Part shown: piece by piece, positions 43,734-52,276 of the stretch
Numbering within the stretch: the stretch's first letter is position 1
Layout: each line of letters opens with the position of its first letter
From: Pseudomonas sp. GV085
Lineage (GTDB): Bacteria > Pseudomonadota > Gammaproteobacteria > Pseudomonadales > Pseudomonadaceae
Length of the DNA: 64,000 nt
Direction of reading: 5' to 3'
Assembly: GCF_003050925.1 (NCBI RefSeq)
Contig: NZ_QAOV01000016.1
Location: 58,760 to 122,759 of the forward strand
Notes under the pieces: model-generated
What the model was told of the DNA's origin: nothing
The model's database searches: none
What the model saw: only the letters and a program-made list of their open reading frames with translations
Translations under genes and position numbers: made by a program

Positions 43734-44093
43734 ATGATCAAGCCTTCGCCTAATCCCCCGGACACCGATCCAGCATCCCCATACGAACCCGATTCAAAAA
43801 AACTGCACGAGGCCGCCGAGCATGCCCTCGCGTACCACTTCCCCTCGACAGCCGACATCAAAGCCACCCCGCGAACAATCAGCACCTTATTCACCGTCGA
43901 CCCCGAGGCAACGACCGAAACCCTGGTGGTCTATCTGGTCGAGACTTTGGCCTCGGTGGATGTGATGGTGCATCAACTGGTGGATCATCTGGAGGGCAGT
44001 GACCGCAATGCCCTGCTGGGCATTTCCAATAGCGTCATGCTCGCCGAAATCACCGCGAACCGCGTGCTCGATCAAATCGAACCGGTCGCATAA
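43734..44093 (+). CDS. DUF6124 family protein
   Basis: A 119-residue soluble protein of a small Pseudomonas-specific family (DUF6124), recognised by its Pro/Asp-rich opening (PNPPDTDPASPYEPDSKKLHE), the AAEHALAYH helix and a LFTVDPEATTETL segment followed by a long helical region. The start at 43734 has GGGAG before it. Function unknown. Members of the family usually occur as single genes among REP elements, as here. No catalytic residues or membrane segments are seen. Confidence 0.82.
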   Translation: MIKPSPNPPDTDPASPYEPDSKKLHEAAEHALAYHFPSTADIKATPRTISTLFTVDPEATTETLVVYLVETLASVDVMVHQLVDHLEGSDRNALLGISNSVMLAEITANRVLDQIEPVA

Positions 44094-44114
44094 ACCCGCA
44101 ATACCACATACCCC

Positions 44115-44214
44115 TGTAGGAGCAAGCTTGCTCGCGATGCACCAAAGAACGCCGCGTGGTGTCAGGCTATCAGCGTTTTCGTTGGCGACCATCGCGAGCA
44201 AGCTCGCTCCCACA
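44115..44214. repeat. REPIN (two inverted REP units)
   Basis: TGTAGGAGCAAGCTTGCTCGCG at the left and CGCGAGCAAGCTCGCTCCCACA at the right enclose a GTGTCAGGC spacer. It is the first of two REPINs in tandem in this gap of 329 bases, which holds no gene. Confidence 0.9.
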
Positions 44215-44260
44215 GGGATTGTGGCCGGCCGTGGGATTGGCGGTCACTGAAGATCAAAAC

Positions 44261-44349
44261 TGTGGGAGCGAGCTTGCTCGCGATAGCGGACTGTCAGGCA
44301 CCCCTTTTGTGACTGCCCAACCGCCATCGCGAGCAAGCTCGCTCCCACA
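44261..44349. repeat. REPIN (two inverted REP units)
   Basis: TGTGGGAGCGAGCTTGCTCGCG and its inverted copy ending GCTCCCACA. Tandem with the element at 44115; the spacer is shorter and different. Confidence 0.9.
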
Positions 44350-44422
44350 AGGATTGCGGTGTTCAAACCCTTAACTGATCGGCATTAGCCTTTCTGGCCC
44401 GTTTTCTATTACGAAAAATCGG

Positions 44423-44860
44423 CTACACGACAGACGACAACACAAAGGAGGTCACGGTATTTTCCACTCCGGGCAACGCGGCAATTTCAGTCCAGACCTT
44501 GTGCACCCGCTGCGGGCTCGCAGCGCCCACCCGCAGCATCAGGTCGAATTCGCCGCTCATGACATCGCACTGGATGACTTCCGGAATGGATCGCAGCGCT
44601 TGCAGCACTTCCGCACCCCGCATCCGGTCGTAGCGGTAGACGAAGATCACCGCGTTGATGTTCGACGTGGCTTGCCGCCCCTCCCCCGTGCGTACCGTAT
44701 ATCCCTGTATGACCCCGTCGCGTTCGAGTCTTTCTATACGCTGGCGCACCGCATTGCGTGACAGATTGACCTTGGCCGCCAGTTCGGCGTGTGCAGCCCT
44801 GGCATTGAGCTGTAGTTCAGCGATGATGTGTTCATCGAGAGGGTCCAGAATTCGCTTCAC
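44423..44860 (-). CDS. Lrp/AsnC family transcriptional regulator
   Basis: A 145-residue AsnC-type regulator with an N-terminal helix-turn-helix (LDEHIIAELQLNARAAHAEL, then LSRNAVRQRIERLERDGVI) and a RAM domain (CDVMSGEFDLMLRVGA). A GTG start at 44860 follows AGGAGG; upstream codons overlap the threonine-synthase-like gene. It is the last gene of a five-gene minus-strand run and probably senses the amino acid handled there. Confidence 0.9.
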   Translation of the reverse strand: MKRILDPLDEHIIAELQLNARAAHAELAAKVNLSRNAVRQRIERLERDGVIQGYTVRTGEGRQATSNINAVIFVYRYDRMRGAEVLQALRSIPEVIQCDVMSGEFDLMLRVGAASPQRVHKVWTEIAALPGVENTVTSFVLSSVV

Positions 44861-44882
44861 TTGGCCTCCTGTTGTCGCGCCT

Positions 44883-46262
44883 TCACAGCGCGCCGAGCCG
44901 CTCATGGATGGTGTCGAGGTCCTCCGGTTGAATCCGGTAAACCTGCGCCTGTCCCTGCGTCGCGACCTCAGGGTGCAGCCCCGCCACACTGATGCCCAAC
45001 TCGCCAAGCAGTGCCGCCGACTTGACCGGTGAGATTTCCCCCAAGGTCACCATTGGCGCCACCAGGCTTCGCCGATACAACCGGGCGGCCAGCACGCCGG
45101 TGGCTGTATGCGGGTCGATGACGTATCCCGTGTCGCGATACAGCGAGGTGATTTCCGTCAGCGTCTGCTCATCACTGACTGCGTAGGAGTCGATGATCAT
45201 CCGCGCCTGCAACCAGAATTCGTTGGCGATGACCATCTCGCCGCTGGACTCGAACCCCTCCATCAGTGCACACACCGCCTGGTCGTCATGCCCGTAGAGC
45301 TCCCAAAGGAAGCGTTCCAGATTGGAAAAGATCGACAGGTCCATGGCAGGCGAAAGCGTCTTGTTGGCGCGTGACCTGCTGTAGTGGTTCTTCTGAAACA
45401 GCTGATGCAACGCGTCGTTCTGGTTGGTCGCAACAATCATCTGGGTGATCGGCAGGCCCATTTTTTGCGCGATGTAGCCGGCATACACCTCGGCAAAACT
45501 CGCCGCCGGCACACTGAAACCGATCGGACGTTGACCACCCCCCAGTTGCAACACCGCGTGGAAGTAAAACACCAGTTGCGCCAACACACTGACCCAGTTA
45601 CTCGAGTTGAAACTGATCGCCTCGTGCTGCGTATTGGGCCATTCTCGGAACAGCCGGGTGACGATGGTCTGGCACTCGTCGAAGCTGCCATTCACTGCAA
45701 ACTGATGAACCCTTGGGTGCGCCGCTGCTTGCAGATGCTGGAGTTGGTCCAGGGGTACGCCCTTCTCTGGGTAAAACACCACCACGCAGGTGTCCTCGCA
45801 GTGCTTGAACGCCTCGATGGCCGCCAGCCCCGTATCGCCATTGGTGGCACCGATCACCACCCCGCGACGCCCGCGCTTGCGCAGAAAATACGGCACCAGC
45901 CGTGCCTGCAACTGCGCGGCAAAATCCTTCGAGGAGCGAGTCGGCCCGTGGAACAACTCCAGCACCCACTCGTTACGATCGACCTGATGCAAGGGCGCCA
46001 GGGAACGATGGCGGAATTGACTGCCCGCCTCTTTGAGCAGGCGCTTGAGGTCTGTCTCGGGGATCGCCTCCCCCACGAACGGACTGATCACCCGGTAGGC
46101 CAGTTCGTCATAGGGCAAGGTCGACCAGTTGGCGATGTCCTGCGCTTCAAACAGCGGCAGTTCAAGCGGTACGAACAGCCCACCGTCCTCGGCAATGCCC
46201 GACAATACGACCTGTTCGAAGTCGACCTGCACGGCCGAATTTCGGGTACTCACATAACGCAT
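44883..46262 (-). CDS. diverged threonine-synthase-like PLP enzyme
   Basis: A 459-residue fold-type-II PLP protein aligned over its whole length with threonine synthase (ThrC), including the PLP lysine (Lys112 in FHGPTRSSKDF). Several motifs that are nearly invariant in ThrC are altered: the usual AFKDF is SSKDF, TSGDTG is ATNGDTG (141-145 NGDTG), FNSINWAR is FNSSNWVS, and the PTGNFG glycine-rich loop is PAASFAE (252-258). I know these as cofactor or substrate binding positions in the family, so the substrate is probably not O-phosphohomoserine. It follows the LysR gene by 16 bases and precedes AsnC by 22. It could act on another gamma-substituted homoserine such as S-methylmethionine. Confidence 0.85.
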   Translation of the reverse strand: MRYVSTRNSAVQVDFEQVVLSGIAEDGGLFVPLELPLFEAQDIANWSTLPYDELAYRVISPFVGEAIPETDLKRLLKEAGSQFRHRSLAPLHQVDRNEWVLELFHGPTRSSKDFAAQLQARLVPYFLRKRGRRGVVIGATNGDTGLAAIEAFKHCEDTCVVVFYPEKGVPLDQLQHLQAAAHPRVHQFAVNGSFDECQTIVTRLFREWPNTQHEAISFNSSNWVSVLAQLVFYFHAVLQLGGGQRPIGFSVPAASFAEVYAGYIAQKMGLPITQMIVATNQNDALHQLFQKNHYSRSRANKTLSPAMDLSIFSNLERFLWELYGHDDQAVCALMEGFESSGEMVIANEFWLQARMIIDSYAVSDEQTLTEITSLYRDTGYVIDPHTATGVLAARLYRRSLVAPMVTLGEISPVKSAALLGELGISVAGLHPEVATQGQAQVYRIQPEDLDTIHERLGAL

Positions 46263-46278
46263 GGTTGGCTCCGGTCAT

Positions 46279-47169
46279 TCATTTGAAACGATGTGCCTGC
46301 TCGACCAGCCAGGTGGAAAACATCACCGCGTCGGGGTGCTGCTCGGCCCCGGAACCGCGCACTAGGTAAAAAGACTCGCTGGCTTCGATACGCTGGGTAA
46401 AGGGTTCGACCAATCGTCCATCCTGAAGCATCTCCTCCACCATCGAGGACCGCGCCAGGGCGATCCCCTGCCCTAACTCGGCCATGCGCAAAGTGGAGAT
46501 CAATGTGTCGAACTGCATGCCGGTCGAGGAGTCGACGGTGTCCGCACCGACCATGTTCAACCAGTAACCCCAACCCTCTTCATAACCCAGGACATGCAAC
46601 AGCGGATGGTGCGACACGTCCGCCGGGACCGTCAGCGGTGACTTCGCCATCAGGTCCGGCGAGCAGACCGGGAACAACGTGTCCCAGGTCAGGCGTTGCG
46701 ACACCAGGCCGGGCCATTGACCGTGGCCCCAGCGAATCTCCATGTCATCCTCCCCGTCCAGTTCCTTGACCCAGATATTGCTGATGTAGCGGATATCGAC
46801 ATGCGGATGCGCCTGGCTAAACCCCGCCAGCTTGGGTGCCAGCCAGTGCACGAAGAACGCCAGGCTGCCACGCACCTTGATCGGCCGACGTTTGTGCTGA
46901 CCAAAAATCTCGTTGGTCCCCACTGCCAGTCGCGTGATCGCATCCTGCACCACCGGCAGATAAGCCTGGCCTTCCTCGGTCAGCCCCAGGCCACGGGGCA
47001 AGCGCTTGAACAGTGCCACTCCAAGATGGCTTTCCAGTTGGCGGATTTGCTGACTGACCGCGCCCTGGGTCAAAAACAGCTCTTGCGCGGCATGGGTGAA
47101 GTTCAAACAGCGGGCAGACACCTCGAATGCCCGCAGCCAGTTCAATGGGGGTAGCGTCTTTTGCTTCAT
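46279..47169 (-). CDS. LysR family transcriptional regulator, GcvA type
   Basis: A 296-residue LysR-type regulator close to GcvA: it opens PPLNWLRAFEVSARCLNFTHAA with helix-turn-helix LFLTQGAVSQQIRQLE, then an effector-binding domain (VRGSLAFFVHWLAPKLAGF). The start at 47169 has AGAGG before it. It lies between the permease and the threonine-synthase-like gene in the same direction, so it probably controls them together with the AsnC protein. The inducer is unknown. Confidence 0.92.
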   Translation of the reverse strand: MKQKTLPPLNWLRAFEVSARCLNFTHAAQELFLTQGAVSQQIRQLESHLGVALFKRLPRGLGLTEEGQAYLPVVQDAITRLAVGTNEIFGQHKRRPIKVRGSLAFFVHWLAPKLAGFSQAHPHVDIRYISNIWVKELDGEDDMEIRWGHGQWPGLVSQRLTWDTLFPVCSPDLMAKSPLTVPADVSHHPLLHVLGYEEGWGYWLNMVGADTVDSSTGMQFDTLISTLRMAELGQGIALARSSMVEEMLQDGRLVEPFTQRIEASESFYLVRGSGAEQHPDAVMFSTWLVEQAHRFK

Positions 47170-47229
47170 GGCTTGAACCTCTTGGACGCCCCCTCCACCG
47201 AGCACGCTTGCCCATCCCGTCGACGCTGA

Positions 47230-48660
47230 CTAGAACGCGTCGGACGGTTGTGCCAAGGGGGCAACCGACAAGCGTCGCTCGCGGCTTTTGCGGGTAATGT
47301 AATACACGAAATAGCACCAGGCGATGAAGGGCAAACCGAAGTACAACGCCACTCGCTGCTCCGGATCGAACGCAATCCCGACGCACGCCAGACTGCAGCA
47401 GACCAGCGCTCCCAACGGCACCCATGGATAACCCCGGACACGGAATTTCAAGTCGCGGATGTCACCGCCGTTGGCCACATAGTGACGGCGGAAAGCAATC
47501 TGGCTCGCAGCGATGCTCATCCAGACCACCACCACCGCCAATCCGGAGATCGACACCAGCGCCAGATAGATGGTGTCGGCGGCAAACACGCTGCTGAGCA
47601 ACGAGGCAGCCCCACCCGCCATGCTGATGATAATCGCGTTGAGCGGCGTGCCCATGCGCGTCAGTGCCGAGAATCGCTTGGGCAGATGACCCTGGTCACT
47701 CAGCGTCCAGATCATCCGCGACGCGGCATACAAACCGGAGTTGGCGGCCGACAGCAAGGCACTGATGATCACGAAGTTCATGATGTCTGCCGAATAGGGA
47801 ATCCCGATGTAGGTGAACACAGTCACGAATGGACTCTCTACCAGGCCGGCCTGCTCTCGAGGCAATAGTGTCGCCAGGACAAAAATGGTCCCTACGAAGA
47901 AGATCGCCAGGCGCAGCACGGTCGTGCGGATGGCACGCGGCACGTTGCGCTGCGGGTCCTTGGTTTCCCCGGCGGCAATACCGATCAACTCAGTGCCGGA
48001 GAACGCAAAAGACACCGCCAGTAACGTCATGGCTATCGGCATGACTCCGGTAGGAAAAAGCCCTTCACGAGTGAAGTTGCTCAACCCGATACTGTGGCTC
48101 TGATCGATGTGCAGCAGACCGAGAATCGCGCCACCGCCAATCATCAAAAACACGATGACGGTCACCACTTTAACCAGAGACAACCAGAACTCGGTCTCAG
48201 CGAACAAGCGCACCGAAATCACATTGGTCAGGAACACCAGACCTGCAAACAACGCACTCCAGATCCATACCGGTGTATCCGGGAACCAACGCGCCATCAA
48301 GATACCGGCGGCGGTGAATTCAGAACCGATGGCCACCGTCCAGGTCAGCCAATACAGCCAGGCGACGGTATACCCGGTACCAGGCCCCAGAAAGCGGGTG
48401 GCATATGTACTGAATGAACCGGTTTCCGGCATCTGTACCGCCAGTTCGCCCAGGCACATCATCACCATGTAAACCATGAGCGCGCCGATGATGTAAGCGA
48501 TCACCGCGCCCAAGGGACCGGCCTGGTTAACCGTGTACCCGGACGTGAGAAACAGCCCGGTACCGATGACGCCGCCTAATGCCAACATGACAATATGCCG
48601 TGTTTGCATTTCTTGTTTAAAACCGGAACGCGAATGAAGTTGTTCTTCTTTTATGGACAT
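47230..48660 (-). CDS. amino acid permease, S-methylmethionine permease (MmuP)-like
   Basis: A 476-residue twelve-helix permease of the amino acid transporter (APC) family. The pattern GGVIGTGLFLTSGY, CLGELAVQMPETGSFSTYA, the AWLYWLTWTVAIGSEFTAAG helix and FSGTELIGIAAGETKDP recalls MmuP (S-methylmethionine permease) more than GabP or LysP. The start at 48660 is taken; GAG stands before it. It is in one run with the PLP genes on either side, so it probably brings in their substrate. The specificity assignment is by recognised similarity, not experiment. Confidence 0.87.
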   Translation of the reverse strand: MSIKEEQLHSRSGFKQEMQTRHIVMLALGGVIGTGLFLTSGYTVNQAGPLGAVIAYIIGALMVYMVMMCLGELAVQMPETGSFSTYATRFLGPGTGYTVAWLYWLTWTVAIGSEFTAAGILMARWFPDTPVWIWSALFAGLVFLTNVISVRLFAETEFWLSLVKVVTVIVFLMIGGGAILGLLHIDQSHSIGLSNFTREGLFPTGVMPIAMTLLAVSFAFSGTELIGIAAGETKDPQRNVPRAIRTTVLRLAIFFVGTIFVLATLLPREQAGLVESPFVTVFTYIGIPYSADIMNFVIISALLSAANSGLYAASRMIWTLSDQGHLPKRFSALTRMGTPLNAIIISMAGGAASLLSSVFAADTIYLALVSISGLAVVVVWMSIAASQIAFRRHYVANGGDIRDLKFRVRGYPWVPLGALVCCSLACVGIAFDPEQRVALYFGLPFIAWCYFVYYITRKSRERRLSVAPLAQPSDAF

Positions 48661-48810
48661 GGTTGTTCTCATGAAAGTTATTAGGGCGCGAATTAACGTC
48701 TGCGATGACTGACTGGGCAGAGAAAAAACAGATCGCCACTAAGTTTTATTATTATTCCACTTCATGAACGCCCCACTCACATCCTTGCAGTGAGGTTTAA
48801 CGCTAACGCT

Positions 48811-50088
48811 TCAGTTTGCAACTTCGGTGCAACTTTCATTGATTGAAAGCTGCGTGTTTGATTGCGCGGGTTCGTTGCCCGCGCCCCTGACAAATGCGAA
48901 CGCCTGTTTCAGGTCGTCGAGCAGATCGTCGGTGTCTTCGATGCCGACAGAGATCCGCACCAACCCTTCGGAAATACCCAAGGCCAGGCGTTCCTCCAGC
49001 GTGTTCTCGACATGGCTGGTGGTGCGGGCCGGACCGTAGATGGTTTCCACCGCACCGAGATTGCCCGCGCAGTGGGCGAATCGCAGTCGTGGCAAGAGTA
49101 CTTTGACCGTGTCCATGCCGCCCGCCACGACAAAGCTGACGATGGCACCGAAGCCGGACATTTGCGCGCACGCCACCGCATGATTCGGATGGCCGGGCAA
49201 ACCGGGATAATTGACCGACTCCACCAAAGGTTCGACGCAGAGGTACTCGGCCAGTGCACGGGCACTGCGTTGCTGCTGACGCATGCGCAGCACCAGGGTT
49301 TTCATGCCGCGAATGATCATGTAGGCGGAGAACGGGTCGAGTGTCGCTCCGTTGATTTCCCGGTAATGACGCACCTTGGCCATCAGTGATTCACTACCGC
49401 ACACCAGGCCGCCAAGCACGTCGCCGTGGCCGCTGAGAAACTTGGTCGCACTGTGAATGACCACGTCCACACCCAGCGCCAGCGGGTTCTGATTCAATGG
49501 CGTGGCAAAGGTGTTATCCGCCACCACAATGGCACCGACGCGCTTGGCCGCAGCCACCAGACGCTCGATATCGAGTATTTTCAGCGTCGGGTTGGTTGGG
49601 GTTTCCAGATACACCAATTGGCAACCTTTGGCGATTTCGCGCTCGATTTCTTCGTGATCGAACGTCTCGCACAACGTCACGTTCACACCGGTGCGCGGCA
49701 GGAACTCTTCGAAAATCTTGTTGGTGCCGCCATAGCTGTCCCTGGTCGAGACCACCCGATCGCCATGGGCCAGGAAGGTGTAGAGCACGCTGCTGATCGC
49801 CGCCATCCCGCTGCTGAAAGCCACGGCTGATTCGGCCAGTTCCAACTCGCGAATCTTTGCCTCGAGGGTCTCGACTGTCGGGTTGCTCATGCGGCTGTAA
49901 ATAAAACCAGGCGTCTTGCCCAACGCAACGTCGTACCAGACATCGATGTCGTCATAACCATAGGCGGCACTGACCACGATGGGCGTTTGAGTGGCGTTGT
50001 AGGGATGCCTGACCTGCTCCCCGCCCCACACGGCACGGGTTCCCGCACCTGCATTAACAAACCCTGCGTTGTCTGGTTTTTTATTCAT
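48811..50088 (-). CDS. cystathionine gamma-synthase/methionine gamma-lyase family PLP enzyme
   Basis: A 425-residue trans-sulfuration-type PLP enzyme. Landmarks are YSRMSNPTVETLE, FSSGMAAISSVL, the ADNTFATPLNQNP stretch and the PLP lysine in IHSATKFLSGHGD. Such enzymes act on gamma-substituted homoserine derivatives: cystathionine gamma-synthase, O-acetylhomoserine sulfhydrylase or methionine gamma-lyase. The start at 50088 is preferred to 50127, which lacks a ribosome site. It is the first gene of the run with permease, LysR, the threonine-synthase-like enzyme and AsnC, so a degradative rather than biosynthetic role is likely. Confidence 0.88.
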   Translation of the reverse strand: MNKKPDNAGFVNAGAGTRAVWGGEQVRHPYNATQTPIVVSAAYGYDDIDVWYDVALGKTPGFIYSRMSNPTVETLEAKIRELELAESAVAFSSGMAAISSVLYTFLAHGDRVVSTRDSYGGTNKIFEEFLPRTGVNVTLCETFDHEEIEREIAKGCQLVYLETPTNPTLKILDIERLVAAAKRVGAIVVADNTFATPLNQNPLALGVDVVIHSATKFLSGHGDVLGGLVCGSESLMAKVRHYREINGATLDPFSAYMIIRGMKTLVLRMRQQQRSARALAEYLCVEPLVESVNYPGLPGHPNHAVACAQMSGFGAIVSFVVAGGMDTVKVLLPRLRFAHCAGNLGAVETIYGPARTTSHVENTLEERLALGISEGLVRISVGIEDTDDLLDDLKQAFAFVRGAGNEPAQSNTQLSINESCTEVAN

Positions 50089-50482
50089 AAAGACTACTCG
50101 CACTGAGGGTGGCGAATGTTGAGTCACTCACCGGATCTGGCGGCCAATATAGTGAAAAGCAGCGCCGCCGAGAAACGATGTTATCGGTGCCAAAGGGCCG
50201 CTTTTTTTAATGGCTGTGATTGCGTGGAGCCAGGTCGATTGCAACCTTTCACCACAAGGCGCAGTGCGGCGGCTGGAGCGAAACGATCTCGTTCACCGCC
50301 GGCTTGAGTCGAGCGCCATCGAAATTCGATACACCGATGACGTGAGTTTTTCCTTGATCGCGCGCGACTGCCAAAACCCCGGCATCAACGGTGAGTGCAA
50401 AGTTTTCCCGTGTTGATATCCGGCACGGAGGCGGCGCGATCAGGCTAGAGTGCAGTGCCGACGAAACAATCCTGACCAGATA
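50089..50482. other. intergenic region, one shared motif
   Basis: Between the CGS-family gene start and the fructokinase stop. The one feature recognised is the GATATC-centred element at 50409-50444, which recurs at 61022. A frame at 50210-50416 has no recognisable family. Confidence 0.6.
50409..50444. repeat. 36-bp GATATC/CACGGAGG element, copy A
   Basis: CGTGTTGATATCCGGCACGG followed by AGGCGGCGCGATCAGG. It contains an imperfect inverted repeat (CCGTG...CACGG) around GATATC and a conserved right arm. A close copy is at 61022-61059. It lies about 320 bases upstream of the CGS-family gene. Confidence 0.65.
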
Positions 50483-51421
50483 TCAATGCAACTGATGCCG
50501 AAAAGGTAAGTCCGGCCCGTTTTTACCGCAGGTCAGGGCCGCGGCGCTGACGGCAAAGTCGAGCATTGCGTCGATCTGTTCACGGCTCAAGCGTTGCAAG
50601 CCCTCCACCGAATCCAGTTGCTGCTCAGTCAGCCAAGCAATCAATGCCGCCTGGAAGGTGTCGCCGGCGCCTACGGTATCGACCATCACCACGGCTCGGG
50701 CCGGTACCGACCAAGTGCCATGACGGCGGCTGAAAACTGTCGCGCCCTGACCGCCACGGGTGAGGAATACCAGTTGGCAGCGGTGCTCCAGCCAGCCCTC
50801 GATCACGCTCTGCGGATCACGCTCGGGGTAGAGTAGGTTCAGGTCTTCGTCACTGACCTTGATCAGATCGGCATGTTCGACCAGAGCGCCGATACGTTCG
50901 CGCCACAATTCGATATTCGGCTCTGGGTTGAGTCGCACGTTGGGGTCGAGGCTGATCAGGCGTTTGCCACTTTCCCGGCGGACCAGAGCCAATAGGGTAT
51001 CGGCAATCGGCTGCACCACCAACGAGAACGAGCCGATATGCAACCCTCGCACCTCAGCGCCCAACTCAGGCAAATGCCCCGGTAACAGCTGACGATCAGC
51101 GCAGCCTTCGCCGCGAAAGCTGTAATGCGGCGAGCCATCGGCACCAACGGCGACCATGGCAAGGGTGGTCGGTGCGTCGAAGTCCTGAAGGAAATCCAAA
51201 CGCACGCCCTCGTCCTGCAACACGTGCTGTAAACGCCGACCCAGATAGTCGGTGGACAACCCGGCAAACAGCGCCACATCGATGCCCAGCCGCCGCAGCC
51301 CGACGGCGACGTTGAATGGTGAACCGCCGGAAATGGCCTTGTAGTTTATTTTTGAAGCTTGAGCTCCGGGGTCGTTTTCACTAAAAAAATCGAACAGCGC
51401 TTCGCCACATACCAGATACAT
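50483..51421 (-). CDS. fructokinase (PfkB/ribokinase family)
   Basis: A 312-residue PfkB-family sugar kinase. Family signatures are ISGGSPFNVAVGLRRLG near the N terminus and the anion-hole/catalytic motif DTVGAGDTFQAALIAWL near the C terminus with the base Asp. It resembles fructokinase (MtlZ/FrcK-like), making fructose 6-phosphate with ATP. It is last in a run after the ABC fructose-type importer and a second kinase. Pgi is encoded nearby and would convert the product to glucose 6-phosphate. Confidence 0.88.
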   Translation of the reverse strand: MYLVCGEALFDFFSENDPGAQASKINYKAISGGSPFNVAVGLRRLGIDVALFAGLSTDYLGRRLQHVLQDEGVRLDFLQDFDAPTTLAMVAVGADGSPHYSFRGEGCADRQLLPGHLPELGAEVRGLHIGSFSLVVQPIADTLLALVRRESGKRLISLDPNVRLNPEPNIELWRERIGALVEHADLIKVSDEDLNLLYPERDPQSVIEGWLEHRCQLVFLTRGGQGATVFSRRHGTWSVPARAVVMVDTVGAGDTFQAALIAWLTEQQLDSVEGLQRLSREQIDAMLDFAVSAAALTCGKNGPDLPFRHQLH

Positions 51422-51490
51422 AGTCGTTTGCTCTTTAATGGTTCGCTACAGATTGTCGATAGGCAGCCACGCCGGCTGCGACACGCTCGT

Positions 51491-52150
51491 TCAAGGAGAA
51501 GCAGCAGGTTCTTCATCTGTGATCGTGAAGTCAGCTCTACTGCTGGCCAACATCACAAATTCGGCATTCGGAAGGTCGTTGCAATGAACTTTTTCATAGG
51601 CAGTAGACTCATCGAACCCGAAGGATCGCCATCGATCAAGCAGTCGCGTCTCCAGGGTTTTACGGTCAACCTGCAGCATAATGGTGGTGTCAAAACAGTC
51701 CCTTAAGGACGACCATGGGGCAAGATTCAATAGAAGGTAGTTTCCTTCTACGATGAGATATTTCACGTCAGAGGAAACCAACCGTCCTGCGGCACGGGAT
51801 ATCTCCAGGTTACGATCGAATACTGGAACGGCAACCGTTGGCTCGTTGTTCGCACGAAGCCGCAGCAGCAGACTCCTGAAGCCACCCACATCGAATGTAT
51901 CGGGGGAGCCCTTACGGTCTAAAAGGTTCAAGGACCCAAGAACCGCGTCATCGTAATGAAAGCCATCCCCGGGAATGACCGCTGCACTCCCCGGCTTAAT
52001 ACTATTAAGGGCCTCTACCAAGGCCTCCGAGACGGTGGACTTACCGGCACCAGGTGGCCCCGCTAGCGCAACGACAATTCGATGACCAGGCAGAGCCTTG
52101 ACGTAGTCAAGTAGCTCTATGCTTACTATTGTGTTTGCGTTGGAAAACAT
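51491..52150 (-). CDS. P-loop kinase of the uridine kinase/phosphoribulokinase-like family (FrcK type)
   Basis: A 219-residue kinase with the P-loop VALAGPPGAGKST near residue 30 and a GDGFHYDD segment like that of uridine-kinase-type and sugar-kinase proteins. Proteins of this kind are found in fructose ABC operons and are often named FrcK. It lies between the binding protein and the PfkB-type kinase. A phosphoryl acceptor cannot be given; the context suggests a sugar or sugar nucleoside. The frame closes 69 bases before the fructokinase start. Confidence 0.83.
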   Translation of the reverse strand: MFSNANTIVSIELLDYVKALPGHRIVVALAGPPGAGKSTVSEALVEALNSIKPGSAAVIPGDGFHYDDAVLGSLNLLDRKGSPDTFDVGGFRSLLLRLRANNEPTVAVPVFDRNLEISRAAGRLVSSDVKYLIVEGNYLLLNLAPWSSLRDCFDTTIMLQVDRKTLETRLLDRWRSFGFDESTAYEKVHCNDLPNAEFVMLASSRADFTITDEEPAASP

Positions 52151-52193
52151 GCCAGGGCCATCGAAAGATCATTAAATTCAGGCTGTTCGGCTA

Positions 52194-52210
52194 CTGCGAG
52201 CACCTCGCAG
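52194..52210. other. stem-loop in the kinase-binding protein spacer
   Basis: CTGCGAG (52194-52200), 3-base loop, CTCGCAG (52204-52210). It lies in the transcribed spacer between the binding protein gene and the kinase and may set the relative mRNA level of the two; there is no T-run. Confidence 0.45.
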
Positions 52211-52276
52211 CAGCCATTACCCGCATTCCAGATGTGGCTGGATACCCCTATGCCACCTGACTAAACCGCCTATTAG

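Noticed and set aside
44100..44349. A CRISPR-like array of evenly repeated units
   Set aside because: The repeats are inverted REP pairs with unequal spacers, not direct repeats of constant length.
29000..50100. The 29-50 kb catabolic region as one genomic island
   Set aside because: No integrase, tRNA edge, insertion sequence or clear change in composition was found; it looks like ordinary chromosome with accessory operons.
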